Shown here: positions 26,492 through 34,839 of the stretch, piece after piece
Layout of the letters: each line of letters starts with the position of its first letter
How positions within the stretch are numbered: position 1 is the stretch's first letter
NCBI GenBank assembly: GCA_938017895.1
Contig: CALIJI010000008.1
Span: forward strand, 1 to 64,000
DNA length: 64,000 bases
Reading direction: 5' to 3'
Origin: an uncultured bacterium
Lineage (GTDB): Bacteria > Patescibacteriota > Saccharimonadia > Saccharimonadales > Saccharimonadaceae
Notes under the pieces: generated by a model
What the model was told of the DNA's origin: nothing
The model's input: only the letters and a program-made list of their open reading frames with translations
The model's database searches: none
Position numbers and translations under genes: made by a program

Positions 26492-27811
26492 CTATTTCTT
26501 ATTAGAGATTTTTTGTTTAAAAATTTCAGTTGCGATTTCTCGAGCTATTTCTGAATCATTCCAAGGAACTTTTTTCCCATCAATAATCCTGAAGACTTCG
26601 TGGCCAAGCCCTGTGATTAAAATAGTATCACCTTTTCCTGCAATACGTAGTGCTTTTTCGATAGCTTTCCTTCTGTCGGGAATCTCTTCGACACTAGCCG
26701 GTAATTTTTTACCCATTCCAGATTTTATTTCTTCGCGAATTTGTTCTGCGCTTTCGGTATAATTCTCTTCATCGGTTAGGATTACTCGGTCAGCAAGTTT
26801 TTTAGCAATTTCGCCCATAATTGGTCGTTTTGCTCGGTCTCTGTCTCCGCAGGCACCAAAAACTAGAATCGTGCGACCTTTAGTAATATTTTTTGAGGTC
26901 TCAAGCAATTTTTCTAGACCATCTGGTGTATGTGCATAATCAACAATAACTTCAAATGGTAGTCCCTCTACAGCTCGTTCGAATCTGCCAGAAATAGCTT
27001 CGAGATTTGCGACGCCATTTTGAATATCCTCTAGGGATATTCCTAATAGATAAGCTGCCGAAATTGCTGCTGTCATATTATAGATATTGAATTTGCCCGG
27101 TAGGTTAGTAGCTACTTCAAGGTTAACATTATTGTCTATTATTATTTTAGCCTCACTACCCTTTTTGTATAGAGTTGCGCCAGTGATTCTTACCTCAGCA
27201 TTCTCGCTTGATCCATAGGTGATTTTTTGTTCGCTCGCTTTGAACTTATTGAAATATTCAAACCATTCGTCATCAGAGTTTAAGATAATAAATTTTGGCT
27301 GGCTTTTGAATAATTTAGCTTTAGCTGCAGCATAGTTTTTCATTGTTTTATGGTAGTCTAGGTGGTCTTGAGTTAAATTAGTCATAATTGCCATTTCGAA
27401 CTCTACGCCTGCAAATTTGTACTGGTCTAACGCATGAGAAGTAGCTTCAACTAGTGCAAATTCGACATTAGCTTTTGATGCGTCGGCGAAAAATTTTTGT
27501 AGGCGCGAAACAGTGGCGGTGGTTGAATTAGTGTCATTAACTAATTTATTATTAGCGATTTCAATATTAGCAGTCGAAAACATAGCTGTTTTATAGCCGG
27601 CTTCTTTTAGGATTTCATTCAAGAAATTAATAGTGGTTGTTTTACCATTAGTGCCGGTAGCGGCAATTACGCGAAGTTTTCGTGCAGGGTTGCCGTAACG
27701 AGTAGCGACTACCTTAGCGCGCATTTTACGGTAGTCTTTCTCTATGACTTTTAAGGCGCCTTTCGGTAAAGTATTTCGGGCGATTTTTGCTAGTTTATTC
27801 TTAATGCTCAT
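26492..27811 (-). CDS. MurE-like UDP-MurNAc-peptide ligase, short N-terminus
   Basis: 439 residues. The ATP loop GTNGKT is at 53-58, whereas typical MurE has about 50 more residues before it, so the UDP-binding first domain is reduced. Central segments TNLTQDHLDYH and VDYAHTPDGLEKLL and the VFGACGDRDRAKRP motif are MurE-specific. The DNPR motif of diaminopimelate-adding enzymes is not seen; the same place reads DEENYTES, so the added amino acid is uncertain. The mRNA should be leaderless. Confidence 0.8.
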   Translation of the reverse strand: MSIKNKLAKIARNTLPKGALKVIEKDYRKMRAKVVATRYGNPARKLRVIAATGTNGKTTTINFLNEILKEAGYKTAMFSTANIEIANNKLVNDTNSTTATVSRLQKFFADASKANVEFALVEATSHALDQYKFAGVEFEMAIMTNLTQDHLDYHKTMKNYAAAKAKLFKSQPKFIILNSDDEWFEYFNKFKASEQKITYGSSENAEVRITGATLYKKGSEAKIIIDNNVNLEVATNLPGKFNIYNMTAAISAAYLLGISLEDIQNGVANLEAISGRFERAVEGLPFEVIVDYAHTPDGLEKLLETSKNITKGRTILVFGACGDRDRAKRPIMGEIAKKLADRVILTDEENYTESAEQIREEIKSGMGKKLPASVEEIPDRRKAIEKALRIAGKGDTILITGLGHEVFRIIDGKKVPWNDSEIAREIATEIFKQKISNKK

Positions 27812-27817
27812 TCTTTG

Positions 27818-27869
27818 ATTATAACACTATTCACTTTCTTTTGCGAATTTATTATGCTTGTGTTATAAT
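27818..27869. promoter_or_regulatory. Back-to-back leaderless promoters of the MurE-like and membrane-protein genes
   Basis: Plus strand: TTGCGA (27841-27846), 17-nt spacer, TATAAT (27864-27869), 6 nt to the ATG at 27876. Minus strand: TATAAT (27818-27823) with a TGT extension, 6 nt to the ATG at 27811. A 17-nt spacer would place the minus -35 on the same hexamer 27841-27846, so the two may compete for polymerase. Confidence 0.65.
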
Positions 27870-27875
27870 TAAGCT

Positions 27876-28592
27876 ATGAATTTTGATCGGGAAGAAAAAC
27901 AATCGCCACAAGATTTTAATGTGCCTAAGCAGAGTTTCTATGTGCCAGAAACACCTGATTCTAGTGTTATTGATGGTGGAAATTCCAGCATCCCGAATCA
28001 GATTTCGCAGGGAGTAGACGGTAATTTTGAAGATCTTCAGTCTGAATCGGTTGAACCGTTTGTTCCACCCGAGTATGAAAGCAACACCCCAAATAGTGTT
28101 AATCCTCTAGAAAATAACAATAGTTTTGAAGAACGCGAAATAGTTAATTGGAATGCCCCAGATCTCTTGATTGGTAAGAAATCTAAAACTTGGTTTTTAT
28201 GGTTTTTTGTGATTGTGGTGATTTTAGCTGGTTTGTCTATCTGGCAACAACTATGGACTTTTACAGCTTTAATTTTAGTTTCGGCGGCCGCAATTTTTAT
28301 TACTCGTCGAGATGATCAATCAAGTTTGATTGGTTATTCTTTGAGTACGCGAGGTGTTTATATTGGCAATAGCTTTCATTCTTATGATGAGTTTAAGGGT
28401 TTTGGTATTATCAAAGAAACTAACTTATACTCGATTGTTTTTATTCCTAAAAAGCGCTTTTCTCCTTCAACTTCAATCTATTTCAATAAAGAAGATGGTG
28501 AAAAAATTACTGATATTATTGGTGCGCGTTTACCAATGGAAGAAATTGAGCATGATTTAATTGATCGAATAATTCGAAAAATAAATCTTTGA
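27876..28592 (+). CDS. Two-helix membrane protein of unknown function
   Basis: 238 residues: a Pro/Ser/Asn-rich N-terminal region (1-100), two close membrane helices (about 107-124 and 127-145), then a folded cytoplasmic-looking domain (about 150-238) with a beta-rich, PH-like pattern (GVYIGNSFHSYDEFKGFGI). Family not recognised. Promoter and leaderless start are clear. Confidence 0.7.
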   Translation: MNFDREEKQSPQDFNVPKQSFYVPETPDSSVIDGGNSSIPNQISQGVDGNFEDLQSESVEPFVPPEYESNTPNSVNPLENNNSFEEREIVNWNAPDLLIGKKSKTWFLWFFVIVVILAGLSIWQQLWTFTALILVSAAAIFITRRDDQSSLIGYSLSTRGVYIGNSFHSYDEFKGFGIIKETNLYSIVFIPKKRFSPSTSIYFNKEDGEKITDIIGARLPMEEIEHDLIDRIIRKINL

Positions 28593-28593
28593 T

Positions 28594-28622
28594 TTGCTTT
28601 TTTGAAAAAAATTTGCTATAAT
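28594..28622 (+). promoter_or_regulatory. Promoter of the tRNA-Arg unit
   Basis: TTGCTT (28594-28599), 17-nt spacer, TATAAT (28617-28622) with a TGC extension. It lies about 56 nt before the tRNA, unlike the serine tRNA promoters, which sit 8-10 nt away. Confidence 0.65.
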
Positions 28623-28629
28623 AGCTTTA

Positions 28630-28676
28630 TTCGCGCGAGCGAAAGAACTTCATAATTTATGCTACGAAAGTAGCGT
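28630..28676 (+). ncRNA. Two GNRA-tetraloop hairpins in the tRNA-Arg leader
   Basis: Within the leader, TTCGC-GCGA-GCGAA (28630-28643) and GCTAC-GAAA-GTAGC (28661-28674) each form a 5-bp stem capped by a GNRA tetraloop; the second can extend by an A-T and a T-G pair. They end just before the tRNA. They may guide processing or form a small separate RNA; the function is unknown. Confidence 0.45.
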
Positions 28677-28678
28677 TT

Positions 28679-28755
28679 GCACCTGTAGCTCAGCTGGATA
28701 GAGCGTTGGCTTGCGGAGCCAAAGGTCGTAAGTTCGAATCTTGCCAGGTGTACCA
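28679..28755 (+). tRNA. tRNA-Arg(GCG)
   Basis: A 77-nt tRNA with encoded CCA. The anticodon loop TTGCGGA gives GCG, for CGC and CGU codons. The acceptor stem GCACCTG pairs with CAGGTGT, with a G-U first pair; the discriminator is A. Most bacteria use an ACG anticodon modified to inosine, so a GCG version is unusual. Confidence 0.9.
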
Positions 28756-28796
28756 GAGAAAAAGCGTCAAATTGTAAAGTTTGGCGCTTTTTCTCT
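28755..28796 (+). terminator. Terminator after tRNA-Arg
   Basis: A 17-bp stem with one G-T pair (28755-28771 with 28780-28796), followed by GTTTTA. Confidence 0.85.
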
Positions 28797-28904
28797 GTTT
28801 TATTTAATAATTATGAGCCTCTCGTAAGTTTTTTGTATTCTAGTATTAAACCTTATATAGAAAATTTATTTATTATGTTTTTATCTATGAAATTCTATTT
28901 TTTA

Positions 28905-28933
28905 TTGACATTATTCTATAGAATGGGTATAAT
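28905..28933 (+). promoter_or_regulatory. Consensus promoter of the unidentified RNA
   Basis: Perfect TTGACA (28905-28910), 17-nt spacer, perfect TATAAT (28928-28933). It is the best promoter match in the window, and there is no protein gene behind it. The predicted start, near 28940, is the first base of the first RNA hairpin. Confidence 0.9.
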
Positions 28934-28939
28934 TAAAAT

Positions 28940-29168
28940 GCTTTATTTCAATTTTATCTGAACACCATAAAATTGAAAGAGTATAAAGCAAAAGAAAAGT
29001 TATGTAGAGCTGGTACTCCACATAACTAATCCGACTAGGTTTTGGTATAGCTCTATAAAAAGTTTGCTGTTATTTTTACTAAAAATCTTGCTAGGATTCT
29101 AATGATAACAGATAAAAGAGCTTTTTATATTCATCCGTGTTCCTGTCGAGAGCGCGGATTTTTGTTTT
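28940..29168 (+). ncRNA. Unidentified structured RNA gene, about 225 nt
   Basis: There is no coding frame of note. P1: GCTTTAT at 28940-28946 pairs with 28983-28989, and an 11-bp stem (28947-28957 with 28967-28977) caps it with a 9-nt loop CTGAACACC. P2: GTTATGT at 28999-29005 pairs with 29020-29026, with inner GAG/CTC. P3: CTGTTAT at 29067-29073 pairs with 29105-29111, and ATAAAAAG at 29055-29062 pairs with 29121-29128. AATCC-TAG at 29028-29038 can pair with CTAGGATT at 29091-29098 inside the P3 loop, making a pseudoknot. A terminator ends it. I do not see the conserved motifs of RNase P RNA, tmRNA or SRP RNA; 6S RNA cannot be excluded. Confidence 0.7.
29133..29168 (+). terminator. Terminator of the unidentified RNA
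   Basis: A 7-bp GC-rich stem (29133-29139 with 29153-29159, one G-T pair) and a T-rich tail. The gap from here to the polA stop (29296) shows nothing further I can support. Confidence 0.75.
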
Positions 29169-29295
29169 ATGCTATTGAATGACTATAATCACCAGTATAA
29201 TGATTTTATTAAATAATTTCACGACTATCTGTTTGCACCTTGAATTGAAAAAGGTTATATATCTTATTGGAGATATTTTGTAGGGCTTAAAGTGC

Positions 29296-31887
29296 TTAAA
29301 GTGCTTCCCAGCTTTCGCCTATTTTAACATCGACTTTAAGCGGAATATCAAGTTCAGGACAAACTTGCTCCATAATTTCACGCAAAATTTTACTGACTTG
29401 CTCAACATTTTTAATCGGTGCTTCTATTAGAATTGAATCATGAATTTGTAGAATTTGCTCGCCAAGACTGGCTTGAGTGATTTTTTTATCAACCTCAATC
29501 ATAGCTCGCTTCATTAAATCGGCCTCTGTTCCTTGAATCGGCATATTGGCCGCAGCTCGTTTGGCGGCTTCTCGAATCATGAAATTGCTTGATTTTACAT
29601 CTGGAGTTGGACGCCGTCTACCAAATAGAGTTTCGACGAAGCCTTGCTCCTCAGCCTGTTTGATAGTTTTATTTATGAAATTTTGAATGGGTTTTCGCAC
29701 TTCAAAATAATTATCAATAAAACTTTTGGCCTCAGCAAAATTAATTTTAAGTTCGCTAGCTAGCCGGTGGGCACTCATTCCGTAGAGCACGCCAAAATTA
29801 ATTACTTTCGCCGCACGGCGTTGTTCGGCGGAGATTTCATTCTCTGGTAAATTAAACATCATTGCCGCGGTTTTAAGGTGAATGTCGGCACCAGAACGAA
29901 AATCTTCAATTAATTTTTTATCGCCAGCCATAACGGCAGCGAGACGCAGTTCAAACTGTGAGTAGTCAGCTGCAATTAAGATATTTCCCTCTTTTGGGAC
30001 GAATCCAGCTCGGAGTTTGCGACCTAGCTCACTGCGGATTGGGATATTTTGTAAATTTGGATTTGTAGAACTTAACCGACCGGTACTCGTGACATCTTGA
30101 TGAAAAGTTGAATGGATGCGATTTTGCTCGTCTGCTAGTTTTGGTAGTGTATCGATATAAGTGTTTTTTAATTTTGAAAACTCGCGGAATTGCTCAATTT
30201 TTTCAATAATTGGATGGAGACCTCTTAGTTTATCGAGTTCTTTTTGGCCTGTTGAAAAACCAGTACGAGATTTTTTAATTCCTTTGGTTGGCAAAGCTAG
30301 ATCCTCGAACAAGACTTTAGAAAGCTGTAGCGGACTAGCTACGTTAAATGTTGTGTCAGCTAGTTCAAAAATCTCAGTTTCAATTTTGGTAATTTTTTCA
30401 TCAAAAATTTTACTCTCCTTTGCAAAGAAATCTGGATTAATTTCAACGCCGGCCTGTTCCATTTTAAATAGAACCGATGCCATAGGAAAGTCTAGATTTT
30501 TGGCAATTTTGCGGATTTTAGGCAGATTTTCTAGCTGTTTTTGCTGGCGATTATAAATAAAAATCATCGCTCTCAAACATTCAATTGGGTCTTTTTCATT
30601 AATTTCTTGTTCTAAGATTCCGCTCAGGCTTTTGTCTCTTATTAGTGGATTTAGCAAAAACTCCATTTGGCGAAGATCGTAAAATTTATCCGTTTGGTTA
30701 TAAAAAATTCCATTTTCTGCCATATCGTGAAGGTGTTGTTTGATATCAAATAAAATTATTTCATCGTGCAAAAAGTTTTGCTCTAGATCGGTAACGCTAT
30801 ACTCTGAAATTTCGCAAAATCCATATTGTTCATTATTTGCGTAATAAATTTTATTTTCATGATTTACGATAAATAATCTATCTGATTGAGCTAAAAAAAT
30901 AGCCATATTATCGTGGGTGTGAAGATTTAGTTCTGGTAATAGATTGTTAGATTTTTGTGACTCTAAATTCTCGAAAAGATTAGTTTGATCTGGATTTTCT
31001 GGAATATTTGTATCTTGTTTCATCTCGGCGGGAATTTTTCGTACTAGCGAATTAAACTCAAATTCTCGTAATTTTGCAAGTACTTTTTGGTAGTTAAAAT
31101 TATGAATATCGGCGTCTTCAAGATTTAGCTCAACTGGCGCATCAAGCCAAATCTCAGCGATTTTTTTACTCATAAAAGCTGATTCTTTACCGGCTTCAAG
31201 CTTAGATCGCCAAGCTGGTTTTATCTTATCAAGATTTTCATAGATATTTTCAAGTGTAAAAAACTCTTGAAGCAGCGTAGTGGCGGTTTTAGGGCCAATA
31301 CCAGGAACTCCAGGGATATTATCACTCGAATCGCCTTGAAGAGCTTTTAGGTCTAGGAACTGTGCTTGTTTTAGGCTATATTTTTCTTCAAAATATTTCA
31401 GGTCAAATTCTTCAATCTCCGAAAATCCGCGTTTCATAGCGAAAACTTTCGTATCTGAATCAATCAACTGAAGCATATCAAGATCGCTAGTAATTAAGTC
31501 CGCCTCAATACCAAGCTTATTGGCTTGAACCGCGAGCGTGCCAAGAATATCATCCGCTTCATAACCGTCGCATTCAAAAAGTGGCCAGCCAAGCGCTGCG
31601 AGAAAATCTTTCAACAGCGGAATTTGCTCGTAGAAATCATCTGGCGCTTTTTTTCGCCCAGCTTTATATTCTGGATAGATTTCGCTCCGTCGTGCGGTTG
31701 AAGTCCCTTTTTTGTCCCATGCCACTACTACATAATCGGGCTTTAATTTACGGATTACTTCAAAAGCCAAACTCGCAAAACCATAGATTCCGCCAGTCGG
31801 CGTACCATCGGCAGTTGCAAGATTGCTCATTGCATAATAACCTCTATAAAAAACACTTTTTCCGTCAATAATTACTAGCTTTTTCAT
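29296..31887 (-). CDS. polA: DNA polymerase I
   Basis: 863 residues. The N-terminal 5'-nuclease domain (1-290, LQGDSSDNIPGVPGIGPKTA) and C-terminal family A polymerase domain (DYSQFELRLAA, RRAAKVINFGVLYG, QIHDSILIEAP) are intact. The middle 3'-5' exonuclease-like region (about 310-470) lacks the DxE metal motif; the corresponding place reads FDIKQHLH. So proofreading is probably absent, as in Taq and Bst enzymes. TATAAT (31895-31900) lies 7 nt before the ATG, so the mRNA should be leaderless. Confidence 0.95.
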   Translation of the reverse strand: MKKLVIIDGKSVFYRGYYAMSNLATADGTPTGGIYGFASLAFEVIRKLKPDYVVVAWDKKGTSTARRSEIYPEYKAGRKKAPDDFYEQIPLLKDFLAALGWPLFECDGYEADDILGTLAVQANKLGIEADLITSDLDMLQLIDSDTKVFAMKRGFSEIEEFDLKYFEEKYSLKQAQFLDLKALQGDSSDNIPGVPGIGPKTATTLLQEFFTLENIYENLDKIKPAWRSKLEAGKESAFMSKKIAEIWLDAPVELNLEDADIHNFNYQKVLAKLREFEFNSLVRKIPAEMKQDTNIPENPDQTNLFENLESQKSNNLLPELNLHTHDNMAIFLAQSDRLFIVNHENKIYYANNEQYGFCEISEYSVTDLEQNFLHDEIILFDIKQHLHDMAENGIFYNQTDKFYDLRQMEFLLNPLIRDKSLSGILEQEINEKDPIECLRAMIFIYNRQQKQLENLPKIRKIAKNLDFPMASVLFKMEQAGVEINPDFFAKESKIFDEKITKIETEIFELADTTFNVASPLQLSKVLFEDLALPTKGIKKSRTGFSTGQKELDKLRGLHPIIEKIEQFREFSKLKNTYIDTLPKLADEQNRIHSTFHQDVTSTGRLSSTNPNLQNIPIRSELGRKLRAGFVPKEGNILIAADYSQFELRLAAVMAGDKKLIEDFRSGADIHLKTAAMMFNLPENEISAEQRRAAKVINFGVLYGMSAHRLASELKINFAEAKSFIDNYFEVRKPIQNFINKTIKQAEEQGFVETLFGRRRPTPDVKSSNFMIREAAKRAAANMPIQGTEADLMKRAMIEVDKKITQASLGEQILQIHDSILIEAPIKNVEQVSKILREIMEQVCPELDIPLKVDVKIGESWEAL

Positions 31888-31894
31888 TATTACA

Positions 31895-31900
31895 ATTATA
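31895..31900 (-). promoter_or_regulatory. polA -10 box
   Basis: TATAAT with a TGA extension, 7 nt before the polA ATG; -35 unclear. Confidence 0.55.
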
Positions 31901-31976
31901 TCATATTCATAGGTTTTAGTGTTTAGATGCTGAGTAAATCTTATATGTGGAAATATAAAATCACCCTACAATATGC

Positions 31977-31982
31977 TATAAT
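31977..31982 (+). promoter_or_regulatory. -10 box of the UPF0200-like gene
   Basis: TATAAT with a TGC extension, 7 nt before the ATG at 31990. It shows that the in-frame ATG at 31927 cannot be the start. Confidence 0.6.
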
Positions 31983-31989
31983 TAAACTT

Positions 31990-32592
31990 ATGAATAGACA
32001 AATCTTACGCCTAAAAAATAAAAAGCAAAAACCAAATTCAGTTAAAATATTGGCATTTGTCGGCATGAGCGGCTCGGGTAAAAGCACGGCAGTAGAGTTT
32101 ATTAAGCAAAAAGGCTTTCCGCATGTTTATTTTGGGGGCGTGATTCTTCAGGCTTTGCATGATGCTAATCTTGAAATTAACGAAAAAAATGAAAAAATGA
32201 TGCGTGAGAAGCTGCGGCAAGATTTTGGTAAAGATGTGGTGGTTAATAGAATGATTGAACAGATGGAGAATTTAATCGATGCTGGACAGAGGCGAATTTT
32301 AGCGGATGGTATTTATAGCTGGACGGAATATAAAATTCTCAAAAAACGCTTCCCTAAAGAGCTGAAAGTTATCGCACTAGTGCCGCCAAAAAGCGAGCGT
32401 TATAAGCGAATCAGCGGTCGAAGTGAACGACCTTTGACGCAAGAAGAAACTGTGACGCGCGACTGGGCTGAAGTTGAAAACCTTGAAAAAGGTGGGCCGA
32501 TCGCAATGGCGGACTATTTTATTGTGAATCGCGGATCAGTATTTGAAACGCGCCGTAAAATTGCGAAAATTCTGCGCGAGATTGAGTTTTGA
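31990..32592 (+). CDS. P-loop kinase-like protein, UPF0200/dephospho-CoA kinase-like
   Basis: About 200 residues with a P-loop (GMSGSGKST) near residue 27. The YFGGVILQAL, ENEKMMREKLRQDFG and ISGRSERPLT segments fit the UPF0200 family, related to dephospho-CoA and nucleotide kinases and better known from archaea. The substrate is unknown. The start at 31990 is set by the -10 box. Confidence 0.72.
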   Translation: MNRQILRLKNKKQKPNSVKILAFVGMSGSGKSTAVEFIKQKGFPHVYFGGVILQALHDANLEINEKNEKMMREKLRQDFGKDVVVNRMIEQMENLIDAGQRRILADGIYSWTEYKILKKRFPKELKVIALVPPKSERYKRISGRSERPLTQEETVTRDWAEVENLEKGGPIAMADYFIVNRGSVFETRRKIAKILREIEF

Positions 32593-32603
32593 GTATTTTA
32601 AAA

Positions 32604-32623
32604 CCCGACAGCTATCTGTCGGG
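32604..32623 (-). terminator. Terminator of the 120-residue orphan gene
   Basis: A perfect 8-bp GC-rich stem (32604-32611 with 32616-32623), loop 4 nt, then TTTT on the minus strand; it may also act on the UPF0200-like gene. Confidence 0.7.
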
Positions 32624-32630
32624 CTGGTAT

Positions 32631-32993
32631 CTAATTTTGATCACAAATTATTCCCCACTCTTTTTGAGCGATTTTCTCGCCTTTTAGGGATAATTCTATC
32701 TCAAATAGTTTGCCAGCAAGAGCTGTATGGCGTCGTTTAAGACAAATCCATCCATCCTCTTTGGCAAGATTTAGGGCTCGCATAAAAGCATTTTTGCTAA
32801 CTAATAATGTTGGCTGATTGCTACTTATTGAAACCTCAAAAAGATTTAAATCTTCCTGCAACTCTTTAAAACTTATGTCGCTAGTGAAGCGATAGTTTTT
32901 TCTATAAAACATTCGCATCAAAATTTGATACTTTGTTTCATTAATTACAGCTTTCAGTTCATCTCCTCTTGGATATATAAGTTCTTTGCTCAT
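32631..32993 (-). CDS. Small orphan protein, possible winged-helix regulator
   Basis: 120 residues from the ATG at 32993, which follows a perfect AAGGAGG site; a longer in-frame start at 33083 would overlap the promoter. The pattern of short helices followed by ALNLAKEDGWICLKRR resembles a winged-helix DNA-binding fold, but I cannot confirm it. The 12-bp inverted repeat over its own -10 box suggests autoregulation. No family recognised. Confidence 0.6.
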   Translation of the reverse strand: MSKELIYPRGDELKAVINETKYQILMRMFYRKNYRFTSDISFKELQEDLNLFEVSISSNQPTLLVSKNAFMRALNLAKEDGWICLKRRHTALAGKLFEIELSLKGEKIAQKEWGIICDQN

Positions 32994-33020
32994 AATTATT
33001 TCCTCCTTAAAATAAAGTAC

Positions 33021-33083
33021 ATTTTCCTGAGCAAAACGGAAAATGCCGTATCTATATAATACAGCATTTTTGATATTTGTCAA
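33021..33083 (-). promoter_or_regulatory. Promoter with overlapping operator-like inverted repeat
   Basis: TTGACA (33078-33083), 16-nt spacer, TATTAT (33056-33061). Arms ATGCCGTAT (33043-33051) and ATACAGCAT (33059-33067), one mismatch, extend by AAA/TTT on the outside and straddle the -10 box. A second inverted repeat, ATTTTCC/GGAAAAT (33021-33027 with 33038-33044), lies in the leader. It has the look of a repressor operator. Confidence 0.6.
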
Positions 33084-33090
33084 TAATTAA

Positions 33091-34767
33091 TTACATTCTC
33101 TCTGGAGCGTCTATTCCGAGAAGGCTTAAACCTTCAGCAAGAGTGTCGCGATATCGCGCTACTAATGCAAGGCGTAGTTCTTCGCGATCATCGCCAATAA
33201 CACGATTTTGTTCATAAAAGCGGTTGAACTCTTGTGCTAGCTCATAGAGATAGCGACAAATACCATGCACCATATACTCGCTTGCTGCTTTGGCGACTAC
33301 ACCAGGGAATTCACTTAGCTTTTGAAGTAGCTTGCGTTCAGATTCTGTAGTGTTTAGCTCAGTTGAAGGAGTTTTGCTACTTTTTGACAAAATACTGCAT
33401 GCTCGTGCATGAGCATATTGAATATAAGTACCGGAGTTTCCATGAAGGTTAACAGTTTCTTCAATATCAAAGGCGATATCGCCACCCAAGCGGTATTTTA
33501 CAAACGCATATTTAATTGCACCTAAAGCAATTTGGTTTGTTAGTTTTTGATCGTCTTTGGCTAGTTCACTAGCTCGAACTTTAATTTCATCTAAAACATC
33601 AACTGCACGTGAAACATTACCTAATCGAGAACTCATTTTTTTACCGTCAGAAAAACGAACTGTACCGTTGGTTAGGTGAGTCATCTTTGCGCCGATTCCA
33701 GGTTTAAAGGTGTCTGCGGCAGCGTAAACTACGCGCATGTATTCTTTTTGGTCGTTACCAGTCATTAGAATTCGATGATCGAAGTTATAATCAGCGATTT
33801 CTTTCCATATAACGCCGATATCCTTAGTTTCGTAAGTTGGTAAACCGTTCGATGTTACAAATACGCGAGTGTGGAGATTTTTACTTTCATCACCCTTGAA
33901 GACAATTGCGCCTTCACTTCTCTCTAATTTCCCTGCTTCAAGTTGTTCGGCGATGACACTCATTCCGGTTGGCGCGGTAGAGCTTTCTGGATAGTAATGC
34001 ATGCGGTCGACTTCAATTAAGTCATAGAACGCGTCGAAATAGTCAAAACTCCACTGGCGAGTTTCCCAGTATATTTTTGCCATTGGCGAAGTGGTATCAT
34101 TTTGTTCATGAAAACCATAAATAGCTTTGTTTAGGTCAATAATTTCTTGCTTGGCGGTTTCGTCTTCTTCGTAAGCTTTAGCGCCAATAACGTAAGTTTT
34201 GCCTATCCATTTGGCTCGCTCAAAAGCGTTATTTTCAACCTCTTGAAGCCGGTCTGGGTTTTCGCCACCAAGTTCTTGACGCATCCCCCAAAGACATTTA
34301 GCGACATGTAGGCCAACATCACCGCCAAAACTAGTGCGATTAACTTTTGCGCCAGCTGCCTCTAGGACTCGCGCCAGAACGTCACCATAAATTGTCTGGT
34401 AAAGATGTCCTGTGTGTAAATCCTTAAAAGCATTTGGGCACGAATATTCAAGCACATAGACTTGATCTTTGAATACTTGATCCGGTTTCGAGTTAGCTAG
34501 CTCCCAGAGTGATTTATCGCTAATCTTAAGATTAATAAAACCGGGGCCTGCAATTTCGACATTTTCAAATAAAGGGGTTTTTTCTAATTCATTACATAAT
34601 ATTTTGGCTATTTCGCGCGGATTTTTGCCAAGCTTACCAGCAAGTTGCATTGCTGTATTAGTTGCGAAATCACCAAATTCTGGCCGAGGCCGAGTCAAGT
34701 TTACCTCAATCTCTTGGTTGAATTGCTGTAAAATGATTTGTTGGATAATTTCTGCTACTTTATTCAT
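33091..34767 (-). CDS. argS: Arginine-tRNA ligase
   Basis: About 558 residues from the ATG at 34767. Class I signatures: the HIGH-type motif HTGH in FKDLHTGHLYQ near residue 125 and KMSSR in GKKMSSRLGN, plus a C-terminal DALR-type anticodon-binding domain with LYELAQEFNRFYE. It charges tRNA-Arg, one of which lies at 28679. The upstream ATG at 34803 overlaps the -35 and is rejected. Confidence 0.93.
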   Translation of the reverse strand: MNKVAEIIQQIILQQFNQEIEVNLTRPRPEFGDFATNTAMQLAGKLGKNPREIAKILCNELEKTPLFENVEIAGPGFINLKISDKSLWELANSKPDQVFKDQVYVLEYSCPNAFKDLHTGHLYQTIYGDVLARVLEAAGAKVNRTSFGGDVGLHVAKCLWGMRQELGGENPDRLQEVENNAFERAKWIGKTYVIGAKAYEEDETAKQEIIDLNKAIYGFHEQNDTTSPMAKIYWETRQWSFDYFDAFYDLIEVDRMHYYPESSTAPTGMSVIAEQLEAGKLERSEGAIVFKGDESKNLHTRVFVTSNGLPTYETKDIGVIWKEIADYNFDHRILMTGNDQKEYMRVVYAAADTFKPGIGAKMTHLTNGTVRFSDGKKMSSRLGNVSRAVDVLDEIKVRASELAKDDQKLTNQIALGAIKYAFVKYRLGGDIAFDIEETVNLHGNSGTYIQYAHARACSILSKSSKTPSTELNTTESERKLLQKLSEFPGVVAKAASEYMVHGICRYLYELAQEFNRFYEQNRVIGDDREELRLALVARYRDTLAEGLSLLGIDAPERM

Positions 34768-34774
34768 AAGAGAT

Positions 34775-34803
34775 ATTTTAGCATATTTTGTTATTTTTAG
34801 CAA
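34775..34803 (-). promoter_or_regulatory. argS promoter
   Basis: TTGCTA (34798-34803), 17-nt spacer, TAAAAT (34775-34780) with a TGC extension, 7 nt before the ATG; leaderless mRNA expected. Confidence 0.75.
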
Positions 34804-34839
34804 AAATAAAATCGCCCAAGTTAGGGTAATCTTATTTTA

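Noticed and set aside
28940..29168. tmRNA, RNase P RNA or SRP RNA identity
   Set aside because: No tRNA-like ends with CCA, no GAGGAAAGTCC-type P4 motif and no GGAAGGAAGCA-type SRP loop were found in the transcript.
31927..31989. Upstream start of the UPF0200-like gene
   Set aside because: The -10 box at 31977-31982 lies inside it, so the transcript would begin downstream of that ATG.
33078..33083. Extended N-terminus of the 120-residue orphan protein
   Set aside because: Its ATG would overlap the -35 box; the ATG at 32993 has a perfect ribosome site.
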